Shown one piece after another: positions 17,849 to 27,132 of a stretch of DNA of 64,000 nt (position 1 is its first letter; the number at the start of each line of letters is the position of its first letter). This DNA comes from Massilia sp. TS11 (lineage in GTDB: Bacteria > Pseudomonadota > Gammaproteobacteria > Burkholderiales > Burkholderiaceae_D), in assembly GCF_022012445.1 (NCBI RefSeq), contig NZ_JAKLTS010000003.1:1-64000 (forward strand), written 5' to 3'. Made by a program: the position numbers and the translations under genes. The notes below the pieces were generated by a model. That model was not told where the DNA came from and did not search any database. It saw only the letters and a list, made by a program, of their open reading frames with translations.

Positions 17849-19312
17849 TCAGTGGGCGCTGACGGCGGTTTTGACGTTCTTGGCGCGCTCGGCTTTCACC
17901 TCGCTCGCCTTGATCTGGCCACCCTTGTTGCCCCAGCTATTGAGCACATAGGTCAGGATATTGGCCACTTCGTCGTCGTTCAGCTGGTTCATCGGCGGCA
18001 TGGTCGAGTTGTACTCGGTGCCATTGACCTTGACCTTGCCGTTCAGACCGCGCAGCACCACGCCGATGGTGCGCTTCGGATCGGCATTGACATAGTCGGA
18101 CTTGGCCAGCGGCGGGAAGACGCCGGGCAGGCCGGCGCCATTCGCCTGGTGGCAGACCGAGCAGGTACCAGCGAACAGGGCTTTGCCGGCCAGGACCTGG
18201 TCCTGCACGCTGAGCGCGCCGCTGGCGGCCGCCGCAGTGGCCTTGGTGACGGCGGCCATGTTCGGCGCCGCGCGGTCGCCCAGGTAGACCGAGTCGACTT
18301 CCTTGCCGCTGTAGATCGACTTATCTTCCGGACCATCGACTTTCATGATGGCCAGCGCGCCCTTGTTGAAGGCGCGGAAGATCGAGTGGTCGACCATCAC
18401 ATAGCTGCCCGGTACTTTGGTGTTGTACTCGACGATGGCCGCGCCGCCGGCCGGAATCAGGGTGGTCTGGACGTTCTGCTGGACCTGGGAGCCGCCCTCG
18501 AAACGCACCTTGTCGAAGATGGCGCCGATCACGTGGAAGCTCGACACCAGATTCGGGCCGCCGTTGCCGACGAACAGGCGCACCGTCTCATTGGTCTTGG
18601 CGGTCAGGGCCTTGTCGCCCGTGAGCGCACCCTCGGCGCCGTTGAACAGCACATAGGTCGGCTTCTCGTCGATGGCTTTTTCCATGTCGAAGCCCTGCAG
18701 GCCTTTCTCGCGGTATTTGCCGCTCGTGTAGAAGTCGCCCTGCATCACGTAGTACTCGTGATCGACCTTGGGCAGGCCTTCCGGCGGTTCCACCAGGATC
18801 AGGCCGTACATGCCATTGGCCACGTGCATGCCGACCGGCGCCGTCGCGCAGTGGTAGACGTAGATGCCCTCGTTCAGGGCCTTGAAGGTGAATTGCGATT
18901 CGTGGCCGGGCGCCGTAAAGCTCGAGGCGGCGCCGCCGCCGGGGCCGGTCACGCCGTGCAGGTCGATGTTGTGCGGCATCTTGCTGGACGGGTGGTTTTT
19001 CAGGTGGAACTCGACGGTGTCGCCCTGGCGCACGCGGATGAAGCTGCCGGGCACGGAGCCGCCGAAGGTCCAGAAGGTGTAGCTGACCCCTTCGGAGATC
19101 TGCATTTCCTTCTCGATCACCTCGAGTTCGACGATGACCTTGGCCGCGTAGTTGCGGTTGGTCGGGGGCGGCACCATCGGCGGACTGGTGAGGATGGCGC
19201 GCAGGGCGGCGCCCTGGGGTTCGGCAGCGGCCGCGTGGCTGCCCGAGAAAATACTGAACGCTGCCAGTCCGACGGCAAGCGCGGCATGAACGGACTTGGT
19301 GAGGGGGATCAT
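17849..19312 (-). CDS. nirK: Copper nitrite reductase with fused C-terminal cytochrome c
   Basis: This 487-residue periplasmic enzyme reduces nitrite to nitric oxide (EC 1.7.2.1). A signal peptide ends near residue 30. Type 1 copper ligands are His114, Cys155, His163 and Met168. Type 2 ligands are His119, His154 and His309. Catalytic Asp117 (HNIDLH) and His261 (SSFHVIG) are present. After the two cupredoxin domains comes a cytochrome c domain with CSVCH (384-388) and a distal Met in TMPPM. This is the three-domain form known from Ralstonia pickettii, where the heme feeds electrons to the copper centre. The ribosome site AGGAGAG supports the start. No NO reductase or Nnr/Fnr gene lies nearby. 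Confidence 0.95.
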   Translation of the reverse strand: MIPLTKSVHAALAVGLAAFSIFSGSHAAAAEPQGAALRAILTSPPMVPPPTNRNYAAKVIVELEVIEKEMQISEGVSYTFWTFGGSVPGSFIRVRQGDTVEFHLKNHPSSKMPHNIDLHGVTGPGGGAASSFTAPGHESQFTFKALNEGIYVYHCATAPVGMHVANGMYGLILVEPPEGLPKVDHEYYVMQGDFYTSGKYREKGLQGFDMEKAIDEKPTYVLFNGAEGALTGDKALTAKTNETVRLFVGNGGPNLVSSFHVIGAIFDKVRFEGGSQVQQNVQTTLIPAGGAAIVEYNTKVPGSYVMVDHSIFRAFNKGALAIMKVDGPEDKSIYSGKEVDSVYLGDRAAPNMAAVTKATAAAASGALSVQDQVLAGKALFAGTCSVCHQANGAGLPGVFPPLAKSDYVNADPKRTIGVVLRGLNGKVKVNGTEYNSTMPPMNQLNDDEVANILTYVLNSWGNKGGQIKASEVKAERAKNVKTAVSAH

Positions 19313-19430
19313 AGGCTCTCCTGAGGAAAGGCGTGCGCTTCAGTGGAAGCTCTGTCGCCATGGCAACAGACTAAAGCTGCCGCGCTCGCGTTACTATTGG
19401 CCGTATGCATGATTGGCCACGCCATCCGAA

Positions 19431-19449
19431 CTAGGGCAGTTGCCCCTAG
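19431..19449. promoter_or_regulatory. Inverted repeat in the nirK promoter region
   Basis: CTAGGG and CCCTAG arms are separated by seven bases, 119 bases upstream of the nirK start. No Fnr-type TTGAT-N4-ATCAA box was found in the 19313-19581 gap, so this dyad is the best candidate operator. The binding protein is unknown. The rest of this gap of about 270 bases shows no other clear signal. Confidence 0.4.
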
Positions 19450-19581
19450 CCTAGATCGTCCGGAGTATATCTGACGAGAATCAAAAGAATTTCCGGTTCT
19501 TCAATCGTGCGCGGCATTTAATGTTGCGAAAGTGCAAATGCGGTGCGAGAATCCTTGCGGTCCGATTCTTGCTTAGATGCC

Positions 19582-22500
19582 ATGCCTCTGCTCGCCTTGC
19601 TGTGCCTGTTGTTCCTGCTGCCGCCCGCCTGGGCCGCCGCGCCCGATCCTGCACCGAACTTTGCGCGCCAGGCGGCCTTGCCGCGCTGGGCCGAGCTGGC
19701 CAGCGAGATCCCGGCCACCACGCGCACCGACCCGGTGGTGCTGCGCCTGGCCGAAATCCAGGTCGATCTCAGCGGCGAGCCGGTGGTGCTGGTCAACCGC
19801 GCCATCCAGGTCAATAGCAGCGCCGCGCTGGCCAGCATCGGCCAGATCGAAATCAACTACGTGCCCGCCTATGAAAAGCTGACCCTGCATCGGGTCAGCA
19901 TTTTGCGCAATGGCCAGCGCATCGACCATCTGCAGGATGCCAGCCTGCGCCGCCTGCAGCGCGAGGCTGGCTTTGAAACCGGCGTGTACGGCGGCGCCGA
20001 ATCGGTACAGCTGCTGCTCAACGATGTGCGGGTCGGCGACACGCTCTGGCTCAGCTATTCGATCAGCGGCTTCAATCCGGTGTTCGAGAAGCGCTGGCAT
20101 GCCTCCTTCGGCTGGGACGGCGACGCGCCGATCGAACTGCGCCGCATCCATGTTGCCTATCCGGCCCAGCGCAAGCTGCAGTGGCAGCTGCTGGGCGAGG
20201 GCGGCCCGCAGCCACGCGAGACGGTCGATGGCAAGCTGCGCCATCTGCGCTTCGAAGAGCGCGGCCTGGCCGCCATCGCCGCCGAGCCGTATGTGCCCAG
20301 CGATGTGCTGCAGTACCGCATGCTGGTGTTGAGCGAATACGCGAACTGGGGCGAGGTCGCCGCCTGGGCCGCGCGCCTGTTCCCGCCGGCGGCGCGCCAC
20401 CCGGCCGTTGAGGGCCTGGCGCGCACGCTGGCGCCGCAGGGCAGTCCGGCCGAACGGGCGGCCGCCGCCCTGCACTGGGTGCAACAGGAAGTGCGCTACT
20501 TCAGCGTCGCCCTGAGCGAGAATTCGCATCGCCCGCAGGCGCCCGAGCAGGTCCTCAAGCGCCGCTATGGCGACTGCAAGGACAAGAGCTATCTGCTGGT
20601 CTCGCTGCTGGGGGCGATGGGCATCGAGGCCGAGCCGCTGCTGGTATCGGCGCGCGCACCGGCCTTGCCGGCCAAGGTGCTGGCCACGCCGATGATCTTC
20701 GACCATGCGATCGTGCGCCTGCGCATCGACGGACAGAATCATTTCGTCGATCCGACCCTGCCGCTGCAGCCGGTCGGCCTGGCCAGTCTGCCGCGTGCGC
20801 TGCCGGGCGCGGCGGCCCTGCCGGTCAGTGCCAGCGCCTTGCTGCCGATTCCGCCCGAGACGCACAGCGCGCCGCGCATGGAGCTGATCGAGCATCTGCG
20901 CCTCACCGGCCTCGACGGCCCCGCCGAACTGGATACGGAGCGGCGTTACCGTGGCGCCTGGGCCGACAATCTGCGCCGCGTGTTCGCGGGCATGAGCGCA
21001 GTCGACCGCCGCAACTTCTTCCTCGAGCGTTATGAGAAGACCTATCCGGGCGCCCAGCTGATCGGCGAGCCCGAAGTGGTCGAGGACGGCAAGGAGGACA
21101 GCCTCGGTCTGAAAGCGCGCCTGCAGTTGCCGAGCGCCCTGGTCGCCCAGGACGGCGGCGGCTACCGGATTGCGGTCGAAACGCGGGTGCTCGAAGGCGC
21201 CATGAATTTCCCCGAGAAGCTGAGCCGCAAACATCCGGTCCAGCTGGCCGAAGCACCGTACGGCGTGCGCTATCGCCTGCAGGTCGACTATCCGGCCGCG
21301 GTGGAGATGTGGATGAACAGCGCGCGCCAGGAGATCGACAACCCGAGTTTCAGTGCCGTGCGCGAACTGGTGGCGGCCGACAATCACACGGAACTGGTGT
21401 TGGACTTCCGTCTCAAGCAGGCCCAGGCCAGCGCGCCCGCCTTGCCGGCCTTGCATGCCGATGTACAGAAGCTGGCCCGCTTGACTTCGCTGGAATTGAC
21501 CCTGCCGGCCGGCGCCATCGCCACGGGCAAGGCCCAGGGTCTGCCACCGCGTCTGGTCGACGCCCTCAACACCCATACGCTGGAGCAGGAGGAGAGCAAG
21601 GCCCTGAGCGCGGCCCGCTGCAAGGACTGGCTGGCGGCCTGGGCCGCGCGCGGCCTGACGCGCGCCAGCGTCTACCCCGTGTTGAACGCGCTCGAGAAGA
21701 AGGTCGAGAGCGGCAAGGCTAATCCGATCGAGCAGCGCTGCCAGGCCCAGGTCTTGTATGCGGTCGGCGACGGCGATGCTGCGCTGCGCCTGGGCGCGCC
21801 GCTGACAGGCGTCGCCGAGGCCCTGCCGCTGGCGCGCCAGCTGGCCTGGCTGCGCCTTTATCGCGGCCAGGCGGCCGAGGCTGTGGCCGATCTGGAAAAG
21901 GCGGCCGTTGGCCAGTCCGACATGCTGCTCGACGCGGACCGCATTGCCCTTCACCAGCACGCCGGCCTGGCGCTGCCGCCGGCCTTGCTCGAACGCGCGC
22001 GCGCCATGCCCGATGGACCGTGGCCGCGCCCGCTGCTGGCAATGCAGATCGGCCTGCTGGACGAAGCGGCTGTGCTGGCCAGGATCGAAGCCATGCGCCC
22101 CGTGCTGCGCGCCTTCGCCCGCGCCCAGACCTGGTTCTATCTGGGCCAGCGCCGTTGGCAAGCCCAGGACCTGGTCGGCGCACGCCAGGCTTTCCAGCGT
22201 GCGGGCGACGGCAGCCCCGGCAGCGAGCCGCGCGCGACCGACGCCGCCATCGCCATGCGTTATCTGGACGGCGATACCGAGCTGGTGCGCAAGGCCTTCG
22301 CCACCGAGGGCAAGGGCGAGCGCAGCGCGGCCTTGAACCAGTTGCGTACTGCGGCCGAGGCCGGCTCTGTGAATGCGCAGATTTCCTATGCCCTGGGCCT
22401 GAAGGAGGGCTGGGCCGGCAAGCCCCAGCCGGCCGACGCGCTGCCCTGGCTGGAACGCGCGGCGGCGCAGGGCGAAGCCTATGCGATGTATTTGCTGGGT

Positions 22501-23643
22501 CTGGCAGCGGCCGATGGCCTGGGCCGCGCCAAGGATGCGCAGGTAGCGCAGCGCTGGTTCGAGCAGGCGGCCGAACTCGGCCAAGCCGACGCGCAGTACC
22601 GGCTGGGGCGACTGCTGGAGGCAAAGGCGCCGGCGCAGGCGCTGGCCCTGTACGAACGCGCCGCCGTGCTGGGTCTGGCCACGGCCCAGGCGCGCCTCGG
22701 TTATCTGTACGGCGCGGGCAAGCTGGTGCCGAAATCCGATGAGCGCGCCTTCCTGTGGGACAGTTTCGGCGCCGAGCAGGGCGATTCCCAGGCCCTGCAC
22801 AACCTGGGCTGGCTGTACGAAACCGGGCGCGGCGTCGAGGCGAATCTCGAGCGCGCCTTCGAGATCTATCTGCTGGCGGCCAAGCTGGGCTATACCGATT
22901 CCCAGCTCAACGTGGGCAATATGTACCAGCGCGGGCGCGGCGTGGCGCGCAAGCCGGAGGTGGCGCTCGACTGGCTGCGCAAGGCGGCCGAGGGCGGCAG
23001 CGTCGAGGCCCTGAACTCGATCGGCTACGCCTATGACGAAGGCCTGGGCGTCAGCAAGGACCATGCGGCCGCCACGCGCTACTACCAGGAGTCGGCGGCG
23101 AAAGGCAGTGCCCAGGGCCAGTACAACCTCGGCTACAACTACCGCTACGGCGAGGGCATCCAGCAGGATTTCGCCAAGGCCCTCGAATGGCTGCGCCGCG
23201 CCGACGCCCAGAACTTCCGCGATGCGACCCATATGCTGGGCATGATGTACCGCGACGGACTTGGCGTACGCAGCGACATGGGCGCGGCGCGCCGCTATTT
23301 TGAACGCGCCGCGGAATTGGGCAATACGCTGGCGCCGAACAAGCTCGGCCTCATGTACCGCGATGGGCTTGGAGGCGAGGTCGACCGTAAGCTGGCCGAG
23401 CAGTGGTTCAGAAAAGGCATTGCGCTCGGCGACCACGATGCCAAGAGCAATCTGGCCGCCATGTTTGCGCAGCCGGAATCGAGCCGGGCCGAGAAGATGG
23501 ATGCCGCACGTCTGTGGCGGGCCGTGCTGCAGGCGAGCGACGTCAGCCCGGATACGCGCGACACGGCCGAGCGTGGCCTGGGCCGCCTGCTGGTGCTGCT
23601 GACGCCGGCCGAACAGGCGATCCTGAAGAAAGAAGCTCAGTAA
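19582..23643 (+). CDS. DUF3857/transglutaminase-like protein with Sel1 repeats
   Basis: This is a large secreted protein of 1,353 residues. The start at 19582 gives a signal peptide (MPLLALLCLLFLLPPAWA). An in-frame start 39 bases earlier would add a polar leader and is less likely. Residues about 45-230 match DUF3857. A transglutaminase-like papain-fold core follows, with Cys in RYGDCKDKSY (about 331), His in MIFDHAIVRL and Asp in HFVDPT. From about residue 920 to 1330 there are roughly ten Sel1/TPR-like repeats (AxxxYxLGxxYxxGxGVxxDxxxAxxWxxxAAxxG type). The combination suggests a periplasmic or envelope protein that binds peptides or proteins through the repeats. Whether the core cleaves or cross-links is unknown. 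It stands alone and converges on the DUF455 gene with a seven-base overlap. Confidence 0.83.
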   Translation: MPLLALLCLLFLLPPAWAAAPDPAPNFARQAALPRWAELASEIPATTRTDPVVLRLAEIQVDLSGEPVVLVNRAIQVNSSAALASIGQIEINYVPAYEKLTLHRVSILRNGQRIDHLQDASLRRLQREAGFETGVYGGAESVQLLLNDVRVGDTLWLSYSISGFNPVFEKRWHASFGWDGDAPIELRRIHVAYPAQRKLQWQLLGEGGPQPRETVDGKLRHLRFEERGLAAIAAEPYVPSDVLQYRMLVLSEYANWGEVAAWAARLFPPAARHPAVEGLARTLAPQGSPAERAAAALHWVQQEVRYFSVALSENSHRPQAPEQVLKRRYGDCKDKSYLLVSLLGAMGIEAEPLLVSARAPALPAKVLATPMIFDHAIVRLRIDGQNHFVDPTLPLQPVGLASLPRALPGAAALPVSASALLPIPPETHSAPRMELIEHLRLTGLDGPAELDTERRYRGAWADNLRRVFAGMSAVDRRNFFLERYEKTYPGAQLIGEPEVVEDGKEDSLGLKARLQLPSALVAQDGGGYRIAVETRVLEGAMNFPEKLSRKHPVQLAEAPYGVRYRLQVDYPAAVEMWMNSARQEIDNPSFSAVRELVAADNHTELVLDFRLKQAQASAPALPALHADVQKLARLTSLELTLPAGAIATGKAQGLPPRLVDALNTHTLEQEESKALSAARCKDWLAAWAARGLTRASVYPVLNALEKKVESGKANPIEQRCQAQVLYAVGDGDAALRLGAPLTGVAEALPLARQLAWLRLYRGQAAEAVADLEKAAVGQSDMLLDADRIALHQHAGLALPPALLERARAMPDGPWPRPLLAMQIGLLDEAAVLARIEAMRPVLRAFARAQTWFYLGQRRWQAQDLVGARQAFQRAGDGSPGSEPRATDAAIAMRYLDGDTELVRKAFATEGKGERSAALNQLRTAAEAGSVNAQISYALGLKEGWAGKPQPADALPWLERAAAQGEAYAMYLLGLAAADGLGRAKDAQVAQRWFEQAAELGQADAQYRLGRLLEAKAPAQALALYERAAVLGLATAQARLGYLYGAGKLVPKSDERAFLWDSFGAEQGDSQALHNLGWLYETGRGVEANLERAFEIYLLAAKLGYTDSQLNVGNMYQRGRGVARKPEVALDWLRKAAEGGSVEALNSIGYAYDEGLGVSKDHAAATRYYQESAAKGSAQGQYNLGYNYRYGEGIQQDFAKALEWLRRADAQNFRDATHMLGMMYRDGLGVRSDMGAARRYFERAAELGNTLAPNKLGLMYRDGLGGEVDRKLAEQWFRKGIALGDHDAKSNLAAMFAQPESSRAEKMDAARLWRAVLQASDVSPDTRDTAERGLGRLLVLLTPAEQAILKKEAQ

Positions 23644-24431
23644 GCGGCGTGCAGCGCGCTCAGCTCGTCTTCGCTGAAGCCGGCCTGGCGGCGCGCGTCC
23701 AGATTGAAGGGGCCGCGTAGCTGCGGCGCCTGGTACTGCGCGGCCAGGGCCGGGTAGGCGCTCTCGGGATCGAGGCCACGCAGGCGGCACAGATGGTGGA
23801 ACCAGCGGTTGCCGATCTCGACGTGGCCGATCTCGTCGCGCAGGATGATGTCGAGAATGGCGGCGGCCTCATGGTCGCCGGCCTGGGCCAGCTTGGCGCG
23901 CAGCGGCGGCGTCGCGTCGAGCCCGCGCGCCTCGAGCGTGCGCGGCACCAGGGCCATGCGGCCCAGCACATCGTCGCGCGTGCGTTCGGCCATGTCCCAC
24001 AGGCCATCATGGGCCGTGAAGTCGCCATACGCATGGCCGAGCGTGGCCAGATGCGCGGCCAGCAGGGCGAAATGCTGAGCTTCCTCGGCGGCCACGCGCA
24101 GCCAGTCGTGGTAGTAGGCGGGCGGCATGTCCGGAAAGCGCCAGACAGCATCCAGACCCAGATGAATCGCATTGAATTCGATGTGCGCGAGCGCGTGGAT
24201 GAGCATCGCGCGCCCGGCCGGCGTCGCCATCGAGCGCCGCCCCACGTCCTGCGGCGGCACCAGCAGCGGCGCAGCGGGCCGGCCCGGCGCGGCGGACGCA
24301 AAGCGGGCGCCGGGGTCGAGCCTGAGCGTGGGAGCGGCCGCGGCCAGGGCCGCGACGGCGGCCACTTTGGCCGCGGCCGGTTCGATCAGAAAGCAGGCGC
24401 GGGCCTGCGCGCGCAATTCGCCTGCGCTCAT
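23637..24431 (-). CDS. DUF455 ferritin-like protein
   Basis: This 264-residue cytoplasmic protein belongs to the DUF455 group of ferritin-like di-iron proteins. Iron-ligand style Glu and His residues are visible in LAHIEFNAIHLGLDAVWR, AAEEAQHFALL and RDEIGHVEIGNRWFHHLC, spaced as in a four-helix bundle. The substrate is unknown; hydroxylase or oxidase chemistry would be expected for the fold. The start at 24431 overlaps the exporter stop by four bases, so the two genes are translated together. Confidence 0.82.
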   Translation of the reverse strand: MSAGELRAQARACFLIEPAAAKVAAVAALAAAAPTLRLDPGARFASAAPGRPAAPLLVPPQDVGRRSMATPAGRAMLIHALAHIEFNAIHLGLDAVWRFPDMPPAYYHDWLRVAAEEAQHFALLAAHLATLGHAYGDFTAHDGLWDMAERTRDDVLGRMALVPRTLEARGLDATPPLRAKLAQAGDHEAAAILDIILRDEIGHVEIGNRWFHHLCRLRGLDPESAYPALAAQYQAPQLRGPFNLDARRQAGFSEDELSALHAAY

Positions 24432-25042
24432 TCCCGGACCAGGGCCATGGCGGCCGCAAAGGCCACGAAGATGCCGCCGGTGATACGGTTAAAGGCGCGC
24501 ATCACGCTGGCTTTTTTCAGATAGGCGGCGAGCTTGTAGCCACTGGCCGCGTACACGAAATACCAGCTGATCTCGACCACCGAGAAGGTGCCGAGCAGGA
24601 TGGCGAACTGGGGCAGGGTGGGCGCGTCGGCATTCAGGAACTGCGGGAAGAAGGCGGCGGCAAACAGGATCGCCTTGGGATTGCTGGCGGCTACATACAC
24701 GCCCTGGCGGTAGTGATGGCCGGGGGCGCGCTCGGGCGGCGGTGCGTCGCTTGCTTCTTCCTTGCTGAGAATGCTCTGGATGCCGAGCCAGGCCAGATAG
24801 GCCGCACCGAGCAGACGCATGGCCTCGAAAACACTGGGGAAGGCCTGCAGCAGCGCACCCATGCCGGCGGCCGACAGGGCCATCATCGCGATCAGTGAAG
24901 TCATGCAGCCGGCCATGGTGGCGATGGCTCCGCCCATGCCGTGGCGTGCGCCCTGGCTCATCACCAGCAGCATATTCGGGCCGGGGGTGCCGGAGATAAC
25001 GAAGCTCATGGCCAGAAACAGCCACCAGGTATGGGCGCTCAT
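24428..25042 (-). CDS. LysE/RhtB-family amino acid exporter
   Basis: The product is a 204-residue inner-membrane protein with six hydrophobic segments and the family signature near the N-terminus (SGTPGPNMLLVMSQGARHG). The middle phrase VAASNPKAILFAAAFFPQF is also typical. RhtB/LysE proteins export amino acids or related metabolites. The substrate cannot be read from sequence. It is first in a two-gene unit with the DUF455 protein. Confidence 0.9.
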   Translation of the reverse strand: MSAHTWWLFLAMSFVISGTPGPNMLLVMSQGARHGMGGAIATMAGCMTSLIAMMALSAAGMGALLQAFPSVFEAMRLLGAAYLAWLGIQSILSKEEASDAPPPERAPGHHYRQGVYVAASNPKAILFAAAFFPQFLNADAPTLPQFAILLGTFSVVEISWYFVYAASGYKLAAYLKKASVMRAFNRITGGIFVAFAAAMALVRE

Positions 25043-25175
25043 GCTTGCTCACAAAAACAGGTTCAAGCCGATCAGCTTAACATGCCCGTCCGCCCCCTGC
25101 CAGGCGCGGCCAATTGCCCGGCGGCCCGATTTGCGTTACCTTGCTGTAATTACAAAATTTCCAGGGGAGGGGACG

Positions 25176-25604
25176 ATGAAAGCGATCATCCGGAATGTGC
25201 TGGCCGTTGTGTTTGGTCTGTTGATCGGCGCAACGCTCAATGGCCTGCTGATCAAGCTGGGCCCGCACCTGATTGCGCCGCCAGCGGGCGCCGACGTCAC
25301 CACGCTCGAGGGCCTGAAGGCCAGCCTGCCGCTGTTCGAGCCGCGCCACTTCCTGTTTCCGTGGCTGGCGCATGCGCTGGGCACGCTGGTGGGCGCGGCG
25401 CTGGCGACGGCCGTCGCCGTCGGCGCGCGCAAGCTGCCGCCAGCCATCGTCGGTCTGGCCTTCCTGCTGGGCGGGGCGATGAATGTGGCCATGCTGCCGG
25501 CACCGCTGTGGTTCGACTGCGCCGACCTGCTGCTGGCCTATGTGCCGATGGCCTGGCTGGGACGCGCCCTGGCGCTGCGCTTTTTGCCGGCCCCCAGGGT
25601 CTGA
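25176..25604 (+). CDS. Small four-helix membrane protein
   Basis: The product is 142 residues starting MKAIIRNVLAVVFGLLIGAT behind a strong GGGGAGGGG ribosome site. Four hydrophobic segments are visible (about 5-30, 60-82, 88-108 and 115-135). I do not recognise a characterised family; it resembles small predicted membrane proteins annotated as hypothetical. The 3' end overlaps the convergent MerR gene by 67 bases. The longer open frame upstream runs through the antisense of the exporter and is discarded. Confidence 0.72.
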   Translation: MKAIIRNVLAVVFGLLIGATLNGLLIKLGPHLIAPPAGADVTTLEGLKASLPLFEPRHFLFPWLAHALGTLVGAALATAVAVGARKLPPAIVGLAFLLGGAMNVAMLPAPLWFDCADLLLAYVPMAWLGRALALRFLPAPRV

Positions 25605-25999
25605 GGCTGGCCGATCAGGCCGCGCGCAGCGGCCGCCAACAATTTCTGAAACGTCGGACAGTCGCTGTGGCTGGGCGCCGGGCAGCGCGCCGCGTGGCGC
25701 AGGCCGCGGCTGACGGCGCTCAGGCGCGCAATCTGGGCATCGATCTCATCGGCCTTGCTGCGCAGGCGCGCGCGGTCGATCTGCTGGGCGCCGCCCGGCA
25801 GGATCAGGCTGCGGATCTCATCCAGACTGAAACCGGCCGCCTGGCCGAGCGCGATCAGGGCCAGCTGCTGCAGCACCTCGGGCCCGAAACGGCGCCGCGC
25901 GCCACTGCGGCCGAGGGAGACGATCAATCCCTTTTCCTCGTAATAGCGCAGGGTGGAGGCGGGCACACCCGTCTGTTTGGCGACGTCGGCGATGTCCAT
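25538..25999 (-). CDS. MerR-family transcriptional regulator
   Basis: The product is 153 residues starting MDIADVAKQTGVPASTLRYY at 25999, the standard MerR N-terminus. An upstream in-frame Met would add 27 residues taken from the promoter region. The winged helix covers residues 1-70, then comes a dimerisation helix and a C-terminal segment with two Cys (RCPAPSHSDCPTF). These cysteines may sense thiol, metal or redox state, but they do not form the Cys cluster of SoxR. A palindrome in a 19-bp promoter spacer lies between this gene and the divergent DUF2938-flavodoxin operon, which it should activate. Confidence 0.88.
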   Translation of the reverse strand: MDIADVAKQTGVPASTLRYYEEKGLIVSLGRSGARRRFGPEVLQQLALIALGQAAGFSLDEIRSLILPGGAQQIDRARLRSKADEIDAQIARLSAVSRGLRHAARCPAPSHSDCPTFQKLLAAAARGLIGQPQTLGAGKKRSARARPSQAIGT

Positions 26000-26009
26000 C
26001 AAATAGTCC

Positions 26010-26040
26010 TTGACCTCAAGTTGACTTGAACTCCTAGAAT
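26010..26040 (+). promoter_or_regulatory. MerR-type promoter of the DUF2938-flavodoxin operon
   Basis: The -35 box TTGACC (26010-26015) and -10 box TAGAAT (26035-26040) are separated by 19 bases, the overlong spacer typical of MerR-activated promoters. A dyad TCAAGT-TG-ACTTGA (26016-26029) fills the spacer. This is the expected binding site of the MerR protein encoded on the other side. Confidence 0.82.
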
Positions 26041-26074
26041 GACCTGCATCCGATTGTTCGTCAAGGAGATGCAG

Positions 26075-26557
26075 ATGCAAACTTCAATCTGGCTCGGGCA
26101 GGCACTGCCCATAGGTATTGGCGCCACGCTGCTGATGGATGGCTGGCTGTGGCTGCTGCAACGCTGCGGTGTGAAGACCCAGAACTTCGCCATGATCGGC
26201 CGCTGGGCCGGCCATCTGGCGCAGGGACGCGTACGCCATGCGGCGATCGGCGCCGCACCGCCCGTGTCCGGCGAGCTGGCCCTGGGCTGGGCCGTCCACT
26301 ACGCCGTTGGCATCGGCTTCGCGCTGCTGTTGCTGCTGTGGCAGGGACCGGCCTGGCTGGCCGCACCGCGCCCGCTGCCAGCCCTGTGCTTCGGCTGGCT
26401 CAGCGTGGCCGCGCCGCTGCTGCTGATGCAGCCGGCCATGGGGCTCGGCCTGTTCACACTGACGCCAGCGGCCGCGCTGCGCCAGGCGCTGCGCAGCCTG
26501 CTCAATCACACCGTGTTTGGCCTGGGCCTGTATCTGTCGGCCCTGGCCCTTTCCTGA
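26075..26557 (+). CDS. DUF2938-family membrane protein
   Basis: This 160-residue membrane protein has about four hydrophobic segments and matches the DUF2938 family (opening ALPIGIGATLLMDGWLWLLQ, later GELALGWAVHYAVGIGFA). AAGGAG lies six bases before the ATG at 26075, whereas the ATG at 26069 touches the ribosome site, so I prefer 26075. It is the first gene of the MerR-controlled operon. Function is unknown; the operon with a flavodoxin suggests a response to electrophiles or quinones. Confidence 0.8.
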   Translation: MQTSIWLGQALPIGIGATLLMDGWLWLLQRCGVKTQNFAMIGRWAGHLAQGRVRHAAIGAAPPVSGELALGWAVHYAVGIGFALLLLLWQGPAWLAAPRPLPALCFGWLSVAAPLLLMQPAMGLGLFTLTPAAALRQALRSLLNHTVFGLGLYLSALALS

Positions 26558-26568
26558 AAGGATGCATC

Positions 26569-27132
26569 ATGAAAAAGATCGCCGTGATTTACCACAGTGG
26601 CCATGGCCACACCGCCCATCTGGCCCAGCATGTCGTGCAGGGCGCCGCCAGTGTGGCCGGCAGCGCAGTCGATTTGCTGCGCGCCGAGGACCTGCGCAGC
26701 CAGCCCGAGGCCCTGAGCGCCTACGACGGCCTGATCCTCGGCTCGCCCACCTACCTGGGCGGTGTGTCGGGCACCTTCAAACATTTCATGGATGCGACCG
26801 GCGGCCTGTGGCGGCGCCAGCAGCTGGTCGGCAAGCTGGCGGCCGGTTTCACCGTGTCCTCGCTGCCGGCTGGCGATAAGCAGTCGACCCTGTTGTCGCT
26901 GTTCGTGTTCTGTATGCAGCATGGCATGATGTGGGTCGGAAATCCCTTCCTCCCGGGCCAACATCAGGGCGTGCCGTATGATGAGGCGGTGAACCGGCTC
27001 GGTTCGTGGTCGGGGCTGATGGCCCAGGCTGCGCACGGCGCGCCGGCCGAGGCCTTCAGCCCGGGCGATCTGCGCTCAGCCGAAGTGTTTGGCCGCAATT
27101 TTTCAGAACAGTTGCAACGGATGAGCGCATGA
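26569..27132 (+). CDS. Flavodoxin/WrbA-like NAD(P)H-quinone or FMN reductase family protein
   Basis: The product is 187 residues with a flavodoxin fold. The FMN phosphate loop is YHSGHGHTAHLA near residue 8. The second loop is GSPTYLGGVSGTFKHFMD, typical of WrbA-like quinone reductases. Two-electron reduction of quinones is the likely chemistry, but substrate and cofactor preference are not readable. An AAGGATG site precedes the ATG. The stop overlaps the next gene (ATGA). Confidence 0.84.
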   Translation: MKKIAVIYHSGHGHTAHLAQHVVQGAASVAGSAVDLLRAEDLRSQPEALSAYDGLILGSPTYLGGVSGTFKHFMDATGGLWRRQQLVGKLAAGFTVSSLPAGDKQSTLLSLFVFCMQHGMMWVGNPFLPGQHQGVPYDEAVNRLGSWSGLMAQAAHGAPAEAFSPGDLRSAEVFGRNFSEQLQRMSA

